Part shown: in pieces, positions 24,145 through 32,790 of the stretch
Layout of the letters: each line of letters starts with the position of its first letter
Numbering within the stretch: the first letter of the stretch is position 1
Assembly (NCBI GenBank): GCA_937884975.1
Contig: CAKZZS010000025.1
Span: 1 to 39,942, forward strand
Origin: an uncultured Clostridia bacterium
GTDB lineage: Bacteria > Bacillota > Clostridia > Oscillospirales > Acutalibacteraceae
DNA: 39,942 nucleotides
Reading direction: 5' to 3'
Program-made: the position numbers and the translations under genes
Notes under the pieces: generated by a model
Told to the model about the DNA's origin: nothing
The model's input: the letters and a program-made list of their open reading frames with translations, nothing else
Database searches by the model: none

Positions 24145-25587
24145 ATGAAACTCAGCGAGTTATTAAAGGACATTAAAACTCAAAGCTCTTACGAGGACAG
24201 AGAGGTTATTTCCGTTACGGATAAATCCTCCGAAATCGTGGAAGGGTGCGTATTCGTATGTATCAAGGGCTCAAGATTTGACGGTCATTCCGTTGCGAAT
24301 AAGGCGCAGACGCTCGGCGCGGCGGCGGTTATCTGCGAGCACAGCGTCGGCGTTGAAAATGAAATCATTGTCGAAAACACACGCTCCGCCTATTCAAAAA
24401 TCTGCGCCGCGTATTTCGGAAATCCCTCAAGAAAGCTTCATCTTATCGGCGTTACGGGTACAAACGGAAAAACAACAACCACCTTTATTATAAAAAGTAT
24501 TCTTGAAACCCTCGGCGAAAAGGTCGGTCTTGTTGGAACGGTTAAAAACTGTATCGGCGAAAAGGAATATGTATCCTCGCTGACCACTCCCGACAGCAAG
24601 GATTTACAAAAGCTTTTCAGCGAAATGGTTTACGAAAACTGCAAATACTGCGTAATGGAGGTTTCCTCCCAGGCGCTCTCGCAGGGCAGGGTGGACGGCT
24701 GTCACTTTGACGCCGCGATTTTTACAAATCTCACCCAGGACCATCTGGACTATCACGGAACGATAGAAAACTATAAGGCAGCGAAGAAAAAGCTCTTTGA
24801 AATGAGCGAGCGTGCGATTATAAACCTTGACGACGACGCGGCTGAATATATGACCGAAGGCACCGACTGTCAGGTAACCACATTCTCGGTTAAGAGCGAC
24901 TATGCCGATTACACGGCTAAAAATATTGTTCATAAGCCTTCGAGAGTACAGTATGATCTTGTCGGAAAGGAAAATATCGGCAGGGCAAATGTGAATATCC
25001 CGGGCGGCTTTACCGTATATAATTCTATGGGCGCGGTTATATGCCTTACTGAATTAGGCTTTGATTTTGCGTCAATTCTTTCGGCGCTTCGCATTTGTAT
25101 GGGAGTTCCCGGCAGAGTTGAAATTGTGCCGACGGAAACGGAGTACACGGTTATTATCGACTACGCTCACACTCCCGACGGACTTGAAAATGTTATCAGC
25201 GCAATGCGTGAGGTCAGCGAAGCGAGAATAATTACCGTTTTCGGCTGCGGCGGCGACAGAGACGCCTCAAAACGCCCGATTATGGGTAAAATCGCAGGCG
25301 ACCTTTCCGACGTTGCGGTTGTAACGAGCGATAATCCGAGGACGGAAAACCCCGACTCGATTATTGACGAAATTGTTTCGGGAATGACCGACTGCAGGGC
25401 AAAAATTGTCAGAATTACGGACAGAACCGACGCTATACGCTTCGCGTTAAAGGAAGCGAAAAAGGACGACGTTGTTCTTCTCTGCGGCAAGGGTCACGAA
25501 ACTTATCAGGTGCTCGCAGACGAAAAAATTCATTATGACGAAAGAGAAATTGTAAAGGATATTTTAAATGAAGCTGTCACTGAATAA
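24145..25587 (+). CDS. murE: MurE, UDP-MurNAc-L-Ala-D-Glu:meso-diaminopimelate ligase
   Basis: A cytoplasmic ATP-dependent ligase that adds the third residue of the peptidoglycan stem. The 480-residue protein has the ATP loop GVTGTNGKTTTTF (residues 102-114), the EVSSQAL segment, and D396-N-P-R399. The DNPR motif is characteristic of enzymes that add meso-diaminopimelate rather than lysine. HTPDGLENVISAMRE and GKGHETYQ near the C-terminus also fit. Its 3' end overlaps murF by 20 bases. The sequence therefore predicts DAP-type peptidoglycan. Confidence 0.95.
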   Translation: MKLSELLKDIKTQSSYEDREVISVTDKSSEIVEGCVFVCIKGSRFDGHSVANKAQTLGAAAVICEHSVGVENEIIVENTRSAYSKICAAYFGNPSRKLHLIGVTGTNGKTTTTFIIKSILETLGEKVGLVGTVKNCIGEKEYVSSLTTPDSKDLQKLFSEMVYENCKYCVMEVSSQALSQGRVDGCHFDAAIFTNLTQDHLDYHGTIENYKAAKKKLFEMSERAIINLDDDAAEYMTEGTDCQVTTFSVKSDYADYTAKNIVHKPSRVQYDLVGKENIGRANVNIPGGFTVYNSMGAVICLTELGFDFASILSALRICMGVPGRVEIVPTETEYTVIIDYAHTPDGLENVISAMREVSEARIITVFGCGGDRDASKRPIMGKIAGDLSDVAVVTSDNPRTENPDSIIDEIVSGMTDCRAKIVRITDRTDAIRFALKEAKKDDVVLLCGKGHETYQVLADEKIHYDEREIVKDILNEAVTE

Positions 25588-26926
25588 AATTGCCGACGCT
25601 CTCGGCGTTAAAGTGAATAGTGATGTTCTTATCACTTCGGTTTCGACCGATACGAGAAAAATAGATAAGGGCTGTCTTTTTATCTGCTTAAAGGGCGAAA
25701 GGTTTGACGCTCACGATTTTATTCCTCAAGCGGTTGAAAAGGGCGCTGCGGCAGTCGTCAGCGAAAAAGACGTTAAATGCTCCGTCCCGGTTTTAAGGGT
25801 TCAAAGCACTCATAAGGCGCTTCTTGATATTGCAAGAATGTACCGCGAGTCCTTTGATATTCCCGTTGTCGGACTTACCGGCTCTGTCGGAAAGACGACT
25901 ACAAAGGAAATGATATACTGTGTTTTGAGCGAAAAGTACCACACGCTTAAAACTCAGGGGAATTTAAATAACGAAATCGGATTGCCAACCACTCTTCTTT
26001 CGCTTGACGAGGAATACGAAGCGGCGGTAATTGAAATGGGAATGAACCATTTCGGTGAGATTTCAGCCCTTACAAGAACCTGCCTTCCGACTATGGCGGT
26101 CATAACGAATATCGGCGTTTCGCATATTGAATATCTCGGCTCGCGCGACGGAATTTTAAAGGCGAAATGCGAAATATTCGAGGGACTGGAAAAAGGCTCG
26201 TTTGTTGTTCTCAACGGCGATGACGATAAGCTCATAACCGTTAAGAACGACGACTTTAAAATAATTCACTACGGAATAAATAATCCCGAAAACGACTTCA
26301 GAGCAACAAATATTATCCAGAACGGCGAAAGCACCTCGTTTACGGCCCTGTTTAAAAATAAAACACAGTCTGTAGTTATTCCGACAGTCGGACTTCATAA
26401 TGTTTATGACGCTCTGGCGGCGTTTGCGGTCGGCATTTGTGAGAAAATAGAGCCGAAAAAAATTGCAGACGGACTTTCAAAATACACGCCTGCAGGTATG
26501 CGCCAGAGAGTTAAAAACGTAAACGGCGTTACCGTTGTAGAGGACTGCTATAACGCAAGCCCCGATTCCCAGAAGGCGGCGGTTGACACGCTCAAAGCGC
26601 TTAACGGCAAAAGAAAAATTGCGGTGCTCGGAGATATGCTTGAGCTTGGCGAAAAATCCGAAGAGCTTCACGGACAGGTCGGAGAATATGTAAAGAAAAG
26701 CGGAATTGATATGCTCTTTACATACGGCGAAATGAGTAAATTTACCGCAAAAGCGGCGTCAAACGGAAAAACCGTATGTCAGTCCTATACGGACAAAGGC
26801 GTTCTTACAAAAAAACTGCTTGAAACGCTTGAAGAGGGCGACGTCGTGCTTTTCAAGGCGAGCAGGGGAATGAAACTTGAGGAAGTAATAAATAATCTCT
26901 ATGGGGAGTGGAATTATAATGAATAG
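25568..26926 (+). CDS. murF: MurF, UDP-MurNAc-tripeptide:D-Ala-D-Ala ligase
   Basis: MurF adds D-Ala-D-Ala to the UDP-MurNAc tripeptide in the cytoplasm. The 452 residues include the ATP loop VGLTGSVGKTTTKEM (101-115), EMGMNHFGEIS, and EDCYNASPDSQKAAVDTL, which is the usual MurF YNANP region with Ser for Asn. The LGDMLELGEKSEELH block is strongly diagnostic of MurF. It overlaps murE by 20 bases and mraY by 8 bases. Confidence 0.96.
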   Translation: MKLSLNKIADALGVKVNSDVLITSVSTDTRKIDKGCLFICLKGERFDAHDFIPQAVEKGAAAVVSEKDVKCSVPVLRVQSTHKALLDIARMYRESFDIPVVGLTGSVGKTTTKEMIYCVLSEKYHTLKTQGNLNNEIGLPTTLLSLDEEYEAAVIEMGMNHFGEISALTRTCLPTMAVITNIGVSHIEYLGSRDGILKAKCEIFEGLEKGSFVVLNGDDDKLITVKNDDFKIIHYGINNPENDFRATNIIQNGESTSFTALFKNKTQSVVIPTVGLHNVYDALAAFAVGICEKIEPKKIADGLSKYTPAGMRQRVKNVNGVTVVEDCYNASPDSQKAAVDTLKALNGKRKIAVLGDMLELGEKSEELHGQVGEYVKKSGIDMLFTYGEMSKFTAKAASNGKTVCQSYTDKGVLTKKLLETLEEGDVVLFKASRGMKLEEVINNLYGEWNYNE

Positions 26927-27959
26927 ATATTTTGCTTTGGCTCTTACGGCTGTTGTCAGCTTTTTGGTCGCGTTTTTGCTCGGCTTCGTGCTTATCCCGT
27001 GGCTTAGAAAATTAAAATTCGGGCAAACTATTCTCGATATAGGTCCTGCATGGCATAAATCCAAGCAGGGCACTCCCGTAATGGGCGGACTTATGTTCAT
27101 AATTTCCACCATAGTTTCGGTTGCTGCAACCGTAATCGCAGCCCGTCTTATGGGTGACGATATTATGAGACCTTTAGCAATATCGTGGACAGGTGCTGCG
27201 ACGATAAATAAAATCAAGGTTTATTCGGGTATTCTTCTTGCAATAGGCTTTGGCGCGATAGGTTTTCTTGACGACTATATAAAGGTTGTCAAAAAGCGCA
27301 ACAAGGGTCTTTCCATTCTTCAGAAGACAATTCCCCAGCTTGTAATATCCTTGGCGTATCTTGGCACTCTCTATCAGGCAAAACAAAGCTATATGTATAT
27401 CCCGTTCGTAGGTAACGTCGATATGGGATGGTTTTTCTTCATCTTCGGTATTTGCGTAATCTACGGCGGAATAAATGCGGTTAATTTCACCGACGGCGTT
27501 GACGGACTTTGCGCGTCGGTCACTGCTGCGGCTTCGGTCGGATTTATAATTATAGCCGTTCTTCACGGATTTTTCGGTATGGGCATTGTCGCGTCTGCGC
27601 TTTTAGGCGGCTGTCTTGGATACTTAATCTGGAACTGGCACCCGGCAAAGGTAATGATGGGCGACACGGGTTCGATGTTTTTAGGCGGACTTGTGGTGGC
27701 TCTTGCGTATATGGTCGACTGTCCTCTTATTCTTCTCTTTATCGGAATAATCTATGTAATCGAGGGTATGTCGGACGTTATTCAGATAGGCTATTTCAAG
27801 CTTACTCACGGTAAACGCATTTTCAAAATGGCTCCCATTCACCATCATTTTGAAATGAGCGGCTGGAAAGAGACTAAAATTGTAACGGTATTTACAATAA
27901 TAAATCTTTTGGGCGCAATTATCGGCGCCGCAATTTTCTACTACGGAAAAATAGTTTAA
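26919..27959 (+). CDS. mraY: MraY, phospho-N-acetylmuramoyl-pentapeptide transferase
   Basis: MraY transfers phospho-MurNAc-pentapeptide to undecaprenyl phosphate, making lipid I at the membrane. I start it at ATG 26919 (MNRYFALA, 346 residues) behind GGGGAG. A longer frame from 26901 adds six unconserved residues. About ten membrane segments are seen. Conserved motifs are KQGTPVMGG, AIGFLDDYIKVVKKRNKGLS with the catalytic-site Asp pair, NFTDGVDGL, HPAKVMMGDTGSMFLGG and PIHHHFEMSGWKE. The length is within the family range. In most Firmicutes murD follows; here ftsW follows directly after 15 bases. Confidence 0.97.
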   Translation: MNRYFALALTAVVSFLVAFLLGFVLIPWLRKLKFGQTILDIGPAWHKSKQGTPVMGGLMFIISTIVSVAATVIAARLMGDDIMRPLAISWTGAATINKIKVYSGILLAIGFGAIGFLDDYIKVVKKRNKGLSILQKTIPQLVISLAYLGTLYQAKQSYMYIPFVGNVDMGWFFFIFGICVIYGGINAVNFTDGVDGLCASVTAAASVGFIIIAVLHGFFGMGIVASALLGGCLGYLIWNWHPAKVMMGDTGSMFLGGLVVALAYMVDCPLILLFIGIIYVIEGMSDVIQIGYFKLTHGKRIFKMAPIHHHFEMSGWKETKIVTVFTIINLLGAIIGAAIFYYGKIV

Positions 27960-27974
27960 TTAAGAGGGTTAATT

Positions 27975-29267
27975 ATGCCACAGGCACTCAGTAAAACTCA
28001 AAAGGGAAAGCTTTCAATATGGAGTACGGGAAGCATTGACACGCCGTTTGCAATTATAGTGCTGTTGCTGCTTTTTGTGGGACTCGTTATGATGTATTCG
28101 GCGAGCTACACCTATTCCTATTACGAAAGAGGCGACAGCTCGGCGATGATTAAAAATCAGCTGATGTTCGCCGCAATAGGCATTGTTGCGATGTACTTTG
28201 CTTCAAGGCTTAACTACAAGGTTATAAAGGTGCTCGCTCCGCTTATTCTTTTAGGCTCTGTGGGGCTTTTAATGCTTGTGCTTGTGCTTCCCGAATATAA
28301 GCCGGGCTTTCACAGGTGGATTAACCTCGGCTTTACTACGTTCCAGCCCTCGGAAATTGCAAAATTTGCCCTTATTATTTTCTGCGCGTGGGGTATGGAA
28401 AAACACCACAACGTAATAATGGGAACCCAAAGACTTAAAAGCAACTGGACAAAGCGCTTTTCGGGCAGTGACCTCGGAAGAGTGCTGACAGGCTCGTTCG
28501 GAATGACGCTTTTCTACGGCGGAGTGGTGCTGTTCGTGGCGCTTCTCGTCTACCTTGAAAACCACATGTCGGGAACGATTCTTATGATAGGAATCGGCGC
28601 GTTTATGCTGTACCTGGGCGGCTTTAACCGCTGGTATTTTATTGCCGCAATTCTCGGCGTTGCGATAGTTGTTATCTATATGCTCGCTCACAGACAGGAT
28701 ATTATCAGCGCTTACGAAAATAATGAAATTACAAACCCCATAATGAAGGCGTATATGAGTGAAAGAATTGTTGCGTGGCTCGACAAGGACTTTGACCCTC
28801 TGGGCGCGCGCTGGCAGACCGATAATTCGATTTATGCCATAGGCTCCGGCGGCTTCTGGGGAGTCGGACTCGGAAATTCAAAGCAGAAGCATATGTACGT
28901 TTCTGAGCCGCAGAACGACTTTATTTTCTCAATCGTTGTTGAGGAATTGGGCTTTATAGGCGCAACGATTATTCTTGTGCTCTTCGGCCTTCTTATCTGG
29001 AGAGGCGTGACAATAGGCATTAAGGCAAAGGACCGCTTCGGCTCGCTTCTTGCGATGGGAATTGTTTTCCAGATAGGACTTCAGGTAGTTCTCAACGTCG
29101 CGGTTGTTACGGACTTTATACCGAACACGGGCATTTCTCTTCCCTTTTTCAGCTACGGCGGTACGTCGCTTGATATGCTGTTAATTGAAATGGGAGTTGT
29201 TCTGTCCATTTCACGGCAGGCGAATATAGAAAAAATACCGACGAGGAAAGCGGTGAAAAACGTATGA
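27975..29267 (+). CDS. ftsW: FtsW, septal peptidoglycan glycosyltransferase (SEDS family)
   Basis: A SEDS-family polymerase of 430 residues with about ten membrane segments. It polymerises lipid II at the septum with its cognate class B PBP, here probably the one encoded at 21750. Motifs are GLVMMYSASYTYSYY, HRWINLGFTTFQPSEIAKFALI, LENHMSGTIL, and the C-terminal FIPNTGISLPFFSYGGTS. All are strongly diagnostic of FtsW/SpoVE/RodA, and position decides for FtsW/SpoVE. It overlaps murG by 4 bases. N-terminal residues 1-25 are cytoplasmic and polar. Confidence 0.95.
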   Translation: MPQALSKTQKGKLSIWSTGSIDTPFAIIVLLLLFVGLVMMYSASYTYSYYERGDSSAMIKNQLMFAAIGIVAMYFASRLNYKVIKVLAPLILLGSVGLLMLVLVLPEYKPGFHRWINLGFTTFQPSEIAKFALIIFCAWGMEKHHNVIMGTQRLKSNWTKRFSGSDLGRVLTGSFGMTLFYGGVVLFVALLVYLENHMSGTILMIGIGAFMLYLGGFNRWYFIAAILGVAIVVIYMLAHRQDIISAYENNEITNPIMKAYMSERIVAWLDKDFDPLGARWQTDNSIYAIGSGGFWGVGLGNSKQKHMYVSEPQNDFIFSIVVEELGFIGATIILVLFGLLIWRGVTIGIKAKDRFGSLLAMGIVFQIGLQVVLNVAVVTDFIPNTGISLPFFSYGGTSLDMLLIEMGVVLSISRQANIEKIPTRKAVKNV

Positions 29268-30379
29268 AGGTAGTTTTTTCCGCAGGCGGAACCGGCGGAC
29301 ACATAAATCCGGCTCTTGCGGCGGCAGGGGAGCTCAAACTCCGTCACCCCGACGCAGAAATTCTTTTTATCGGCGCAAAGGACAGGATGGAGGCAACCCT
29401 TGTCCCGAACGCGGGCTTCAATCTTAAAACCGTTAAAATCAGCGGCTTTTACAGAAAATTAAGCTTTAAAAATCTTTTTAAAAACGCCCAAACGGTCGTT
29501 CATATAGTTTCTTCCTCCGTTCAGGTAAGAAAAATTCTTAAGGACTTTAATCCCGACGTGGTAGTGGGCTTCGGCGGCTACGCAAGCGGACCTGCGGTTC
29601 GCACCGCGGCGAAGATGGGCATTAAAACCGCAATTCACGAGCAGAACGCCTATCCGGGAGTTACTAATAAGACGCTTGCAAAATACGTCGATACCGTAAT
29701 GCTCACAAACGAGGCGGCAAAAAAACATCTTTCGTGTAAAAATGAACCCGTTGTCACGGGACTTCCCGTAAGAAACGAAATTTTAAACGCCGACCGCGAC
29801 TTTGCGCGAAACGAGCTTCACCTTAAAAATGACGATATTCTCATTCTTTCAATGGGCGGCTCCCAGGGCGCAAAGATTATAAATCGCAATATTGCAGGGA
29901 TGATAACAAATCTCTGGAAAAATAAAAATCTCGTCTTCCTTCACGCGACGGGCGAATACGGCAAAGAGTGGATGCCCGATATGTTAAGGGAAAACGGCGT
30001 TGAGATCGGCGACAACGTAAGAATAGTTGAATATATAAACAATATGGAGGTTGCGCTTCCTGCGGCGGATATAGTAATTTCAAGAGCAGGCGCTTCCTCG
30101 CTTTCGGAAATAGAAGCTTTGGGCAAGGCTTCCATTCTTATCCCGTCCCCGAATGTTGCGGAAAATCACCAGTATCATAATGCAATGGCTCTGGTAAATA
30201 ACGGCGCAGCAAGGATAATCGAGGAAAAGGATTTAACGGGCGAAAGGCTGACTGACGAAGTAAAAGAGCTTATTTCCGACAAAAACAAGCGAAACGAAAT
30301 CGGCTCAAACGCCCTTAAAATGGCTATGCCCGAAAGTAAAAAAATAATCTGCGATATAATCGAAAAATTGGCTTTCTGA
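29264..30379 (+). CDS. murG: MurG, lipid II-forming N-acetylglucosaminyltransferase
   Basis: MurG adds GlcNAc to lipid I on the inner face of the membrane. The 371-residue GT-B enzyme has the N-terminal loop SAGGTGGHINPALA (residues 6-19), VVGFGGYASGPAV, the IHEQNAYPGVTNK motif, MGGSQGAKIIN, and the UDP-GlcNAc site SRAGASSLSEIEALGKASILIPSP. All catalytic hallmarks are present and the length is normal. The start overlaps the ftsW stop, indicating coupling. Confidence 0.97.
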   Translation: MKVVFSAGGTGGHINPALAAAGELKLRHPDAEILFIGAKDRMEATLVPNAGFNLKTVKISGFYRKLSFKNLFKNAQTVVHIVSSSVQVRKILKDFNPDVVVGFGGYASGPAVRTAAKMGIKTAIHEQNAYPGVTNKTLAKYVDTVMLTNEAAKKHLSCKNEPVVTGLPVRNEILNADRDFARNELHLKNDDILILSMGGSQGAKIINRNIAGMITNLWKNKNLVFLHATGEYGKEWMPDMLRENGVEIGDNVRIVEYINNMEVALPAADIVISRAGASSLSEIEALGKASILIPSPNVAENHQYHNAMALVNNGAARIIEEKDLTGERLTDEVKELISDKNKRNEIGSNALKMAMPESKKIICDIIEKLAF

Positions 30380-30443
30380 ACTTTTTTAACGCGCCCTGCA
30401 TAATATGAGCAGGGGAGTCCGACTCCCAAAAGGGGTGCGTAAA

Positions 30444-31697
30444 ATGAAGTTCTTAATTGAGGGCGGAAAAGCTTTAAGCGGAAAAATAAGCGTTCAGGGC
30501 AGTAAAAACAGCGCCTTGCCCATTCTTGCGGCAACGCTTCTTATAAAGGGGAAAAGCGTAATACATAACTGCCCGAAAATAACCGATGTTGACGCGGCTA
30601 TTGATATTCTTAAAGATTTCGGCTGCGTTGTGACAAGAAGTGACCGAACGGTGACGGTTGACGCCTCGTATGTAAAAAACTGTAACGTTTCCGATTATCT
30701 TATGCGGCGTATGCGTTCGTCAATTCTCTTTCTCGGTCCCGTGCTTTCAAGGCTTAAAAAGGCTCGGTTTTCTTCTCCGGGCGGCTGTGAAATAGGACTT
30801 CGTCCTATTGACCTTCATCTTTGGGCATTAAGGCTTCTCGGCGCCGAAATAAACGAAAAAAGCGGAATAATCGACTGTAAAGCCGAAAAGGGACTTAAGG
30901 GAAACCGCATTCATCTTTCGTTCCCGAGCGTCGGCGCGACGGAAAATATTCTTCTCGCCTGCGTCTGCGCAAAGGGGACTACCGTTCTTTCAAACGCCGC
31001 AAGAGAGCCTGAAATAATCGATCTTGCCGCTTTTCTTAACGAAAGCGGAGCGCATATTTACGGCGCAGGGGAAAGCACTGTTGTAATAGTCGGAACCGAC
31101 AGCCTGCATTCGGCTTCCCACAACGTAATTGCCGACCGCATTGTCGGCGCAACATATCTTTTTTCCTCTGCAATAACAGGCGGAGAAATTGAAATTGACA
31201 ATATTATCCCTACCCACCTTGAGTCGGTTTTCCCCGTGCTTGAGGAGACGGGATGTAAAATAAAAAGAACCGATACCTCTGTTTTTCTTTCCTCGCCCGA
31301 AAGGCTTTCAAGAGTAAAATCCGTAAGGACTCTTCCCTTCCCGGGCTTCCCGACTGATTTGCAGTCCCCGTTGACGGCGCTTTTGAGCGTTGCCGAGGGT
31401 ACGTCGGTGGTGACGGAAAACATATTTGAAAACAGGTATAAATATATAAGCGAGCTTGTCAGGCTCGGAGCGAATATACGCGTTGAAGGCTCAAGCGCAA
31501 TTGTTGACGGCGTAAAAAAGCTTTACGGAACAAGCGTGTGTGCAACCGACCTTCGCGGCGGCTTCGCCTTGGTAATCGCCGCGCTGAAGGCGCAGGGTGA
31601 AACGGTAATAAATAATATTCATCATATAGACAGGGGATATGAGGCGGCGGAAAAAACGCTTTCCTCCCTTGGAGCAAACATAAAAAGGATTACTTAA
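30444..31697 (+). CDS. murA: MurA, UDP-GlcNAc enolpyruvyl transferase
   Basis: MurA starts peptidoglycan precursor synthesis by adding enolpyruvate to UDP-GlcNAc, and is the fosfomycin target. The start at ATG 30444 (MKFLIEGG) is preceded by AAGGGGTG and gives 417 residues, the usual length; an upstream ATG at 30405 would add 13 unconserved residues. GSKNSALPI near residue 20 contains the conserved Lys-Asn pair. C115 in SPGGCEIGLRPIDLH is the fosfomycin-sensitive catalytic Cys, so resistance by Cys-to-Asp change is not present. The adjacent LRGGFALVIAAL is also conserved. A small GGGAGT/ACTCCC hairpin lies at 30413-30427, upstream of the start. Confidence 0.95.
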   Translation: MKFLIEGGKALSGKISVQGSKNSALPILAATLLIKGKSVIHNCPKITDVDAAIDILKDFGCVVTRSDRTVTVDASYVKNCNVSDYLMRRMRSSILFLGPVLSRLKKARFSSPGGCEIGLRPIDLHLWALRLLGAEINEKSGIIDCKAEKGLKGNRIHLSFPSVGATENILLACVCAKGTTVLSNAAREPEIIDLAAFLNESGAHIYGAGESTVVIVGTDSLHSASHNVIADRIVGATYLFSSAITGGEIEIDNIIPTHLESVFPVLEETGCKIKRTDTSVFLSSPERLSRVKSVRTLPFPGFPTDLQSPLTALLSVAEGTSVVTENIFENRYKYISELVRLGANIRVEGSSAIVDGVKKLYGTSVCATDLRGGFALVIAALKAQGETVINNIHHIDRGYEAAEKTLSSLGANIKRIT

Positions 31698-31698
31698 A

Positions 31699-32670
31699 AT
31701 GAGAAATAACTCAAAAACGCCGCAGGGCAGACAGCCGATGTCAAGGGATGAAAGACGGCACGTTGTATCCCTGCAAAAGCACAAGCAGAGAAAAAGGAGA
31801 AAGATGATAACCCTTGTGTTACTCGTCCTTCTTATTGCCGTTGTCGGCTTGGTGCTGTCGCTGACGGTGTTCTTCCGCATTACCGCAATAAATGTGGCGC
31901 AGTCAACTATTTACAGCGACGAACAGATAGTAAATGCGAGCGGAATAAAAATTTCCGAAAATATGTTTCTTACAGACAGCGAAAAGGCGGCAAAGAAGAT
32001 TGAGGAGGCTTTGCCCTACATTTCCGACGTGAGCATAAAGAAAAGCATTACGGGAAAAATGACTCTCACCGTCACCGAAACGAAAGCGGCAATGGCTTTT
32101 CTTGAGGGTGAGCAGTACCTGATAATAAATCCAGAGGGAAAGGTGCTTGAACGCTCAAGAATTATTTCCGAGCATGTCTGCCTTGTCAGCGGAGTGGGTT
32201 ACACAGAAGCTACGGAAGGAAAGACAATTGTACTTTCGGATTTAAAGGCTTCCGACGGCGAAACGGTACTTCGCACGGGCGAAAAGCTGCTTGAAGACCT
32301 TGTTACCGCATATAAGGGGAACGAGGAGTATCTTTCGGGAAAAATTTCCGAAATAAGGCTTGACGACATAAATAACCTTGAAATGGTTTACGAATACAGA
32401 ATTCTGCTTAAATGCGGCGAAATCGGAAAGCTCGAAAGCACGCTGAAATTTGCAGGCGCAATTATCGAAAGACTTGACGGCGAAAACCCGTATTACAAGG
32501 GAACCGTCGATTTGAGAATTGAAAACAAGGCGTACTATAACGAGGGCGATTTTGAAGAAAAGAGCGAAGAACCGTCCCAAGAAGCCGTGACTGACGAAAA
32601 CGGCGAAGCGGTTGAAAACACCGGGGACGCGGCGACTGAAGAAAATACAACCGAATCGACCTCGGATTAA
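31699..32670 (+). CDS. ftsQ: FtsQ/DivIB cell division protein
   Basis: A bitopic division protein of 323 residues, with a very basic cytoplasmic region (1-35), one membrane helix (about 36-58), then a POTRA domain (FRITAINVAQSTIYSDEQIV, about 59-130). The FtsQ/DivIB beta domain follows. It ends in an acidic, low-complexity extracellular tail from about residue 283, rich in Glu, Thr and Ala. With FtsL and DivIC it controls septal wall synthesis. The start is one base after the murA stop. The tail is longer than in model species and may be unstructured. Confidence 0.9.
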   Translation: MRNNSKTPQGRQPMSRDERRHVVSLQKHKQRKRRKMITLVLLVLLIAVVGLVLSLTVFFRITAINVAQSTIYSDEQIVNASGIKISENMFLTDSEKAAKKIEEALPYISDVSIKKSITGKMTLTVTETKAAMAFLEGEQYLIINPEGKVLERSRIISEHVCLVSGVGYTEATEGKTIVLSDLKASDGETVLRTGEKLLEDLVTAYKGNEEYLSGKISEIRLDDINNLEMVYEYRILLKCGEIGKLESTLKFAGAIIERLDGENPYYKGTVDLRIENKAYYNEGDFEEKSEEPSQEAVTDENGEAVENTGDAATEENTTESTSD

Positions 32671-32706
32671 GAGAGGATTTTTGTAAAAAAATAAGTATAT
32701 AAAGGC

Positions 32707-32735
32707 TTGAATTTTGTAAATATATATGGTATTAT
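32707..32735 (+). promoter_or_regulatory. Promoter for ftsZ
   Basis: TTGAAT (32707-32712) and TATTAT (32730-32735) are separated by 17 bases in an AT-rich 120-base gap after ftsQ. The start would be near 32742, giving a leader of about 49 bases. ftsZ can therefore be expressed apart from the upstream cluster. Confidence 0.75.
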
Positions 32736-32790
32736 GTAATTTGTAAATTTGTGTAGTTCCATAACAAAACTGTTAGGAGGATATAAAGAA

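Noticed and set aside
26901..26918. Longer N-terminus for MraY, and similar longer starts for MurA (30405), FtsZ (32749) and PncB (35012)
   Set aside because: Each upstream start lies in leader, hairpin or promoter sequence, and the shorter forms have good ribosome sites and begin with conserved residues.
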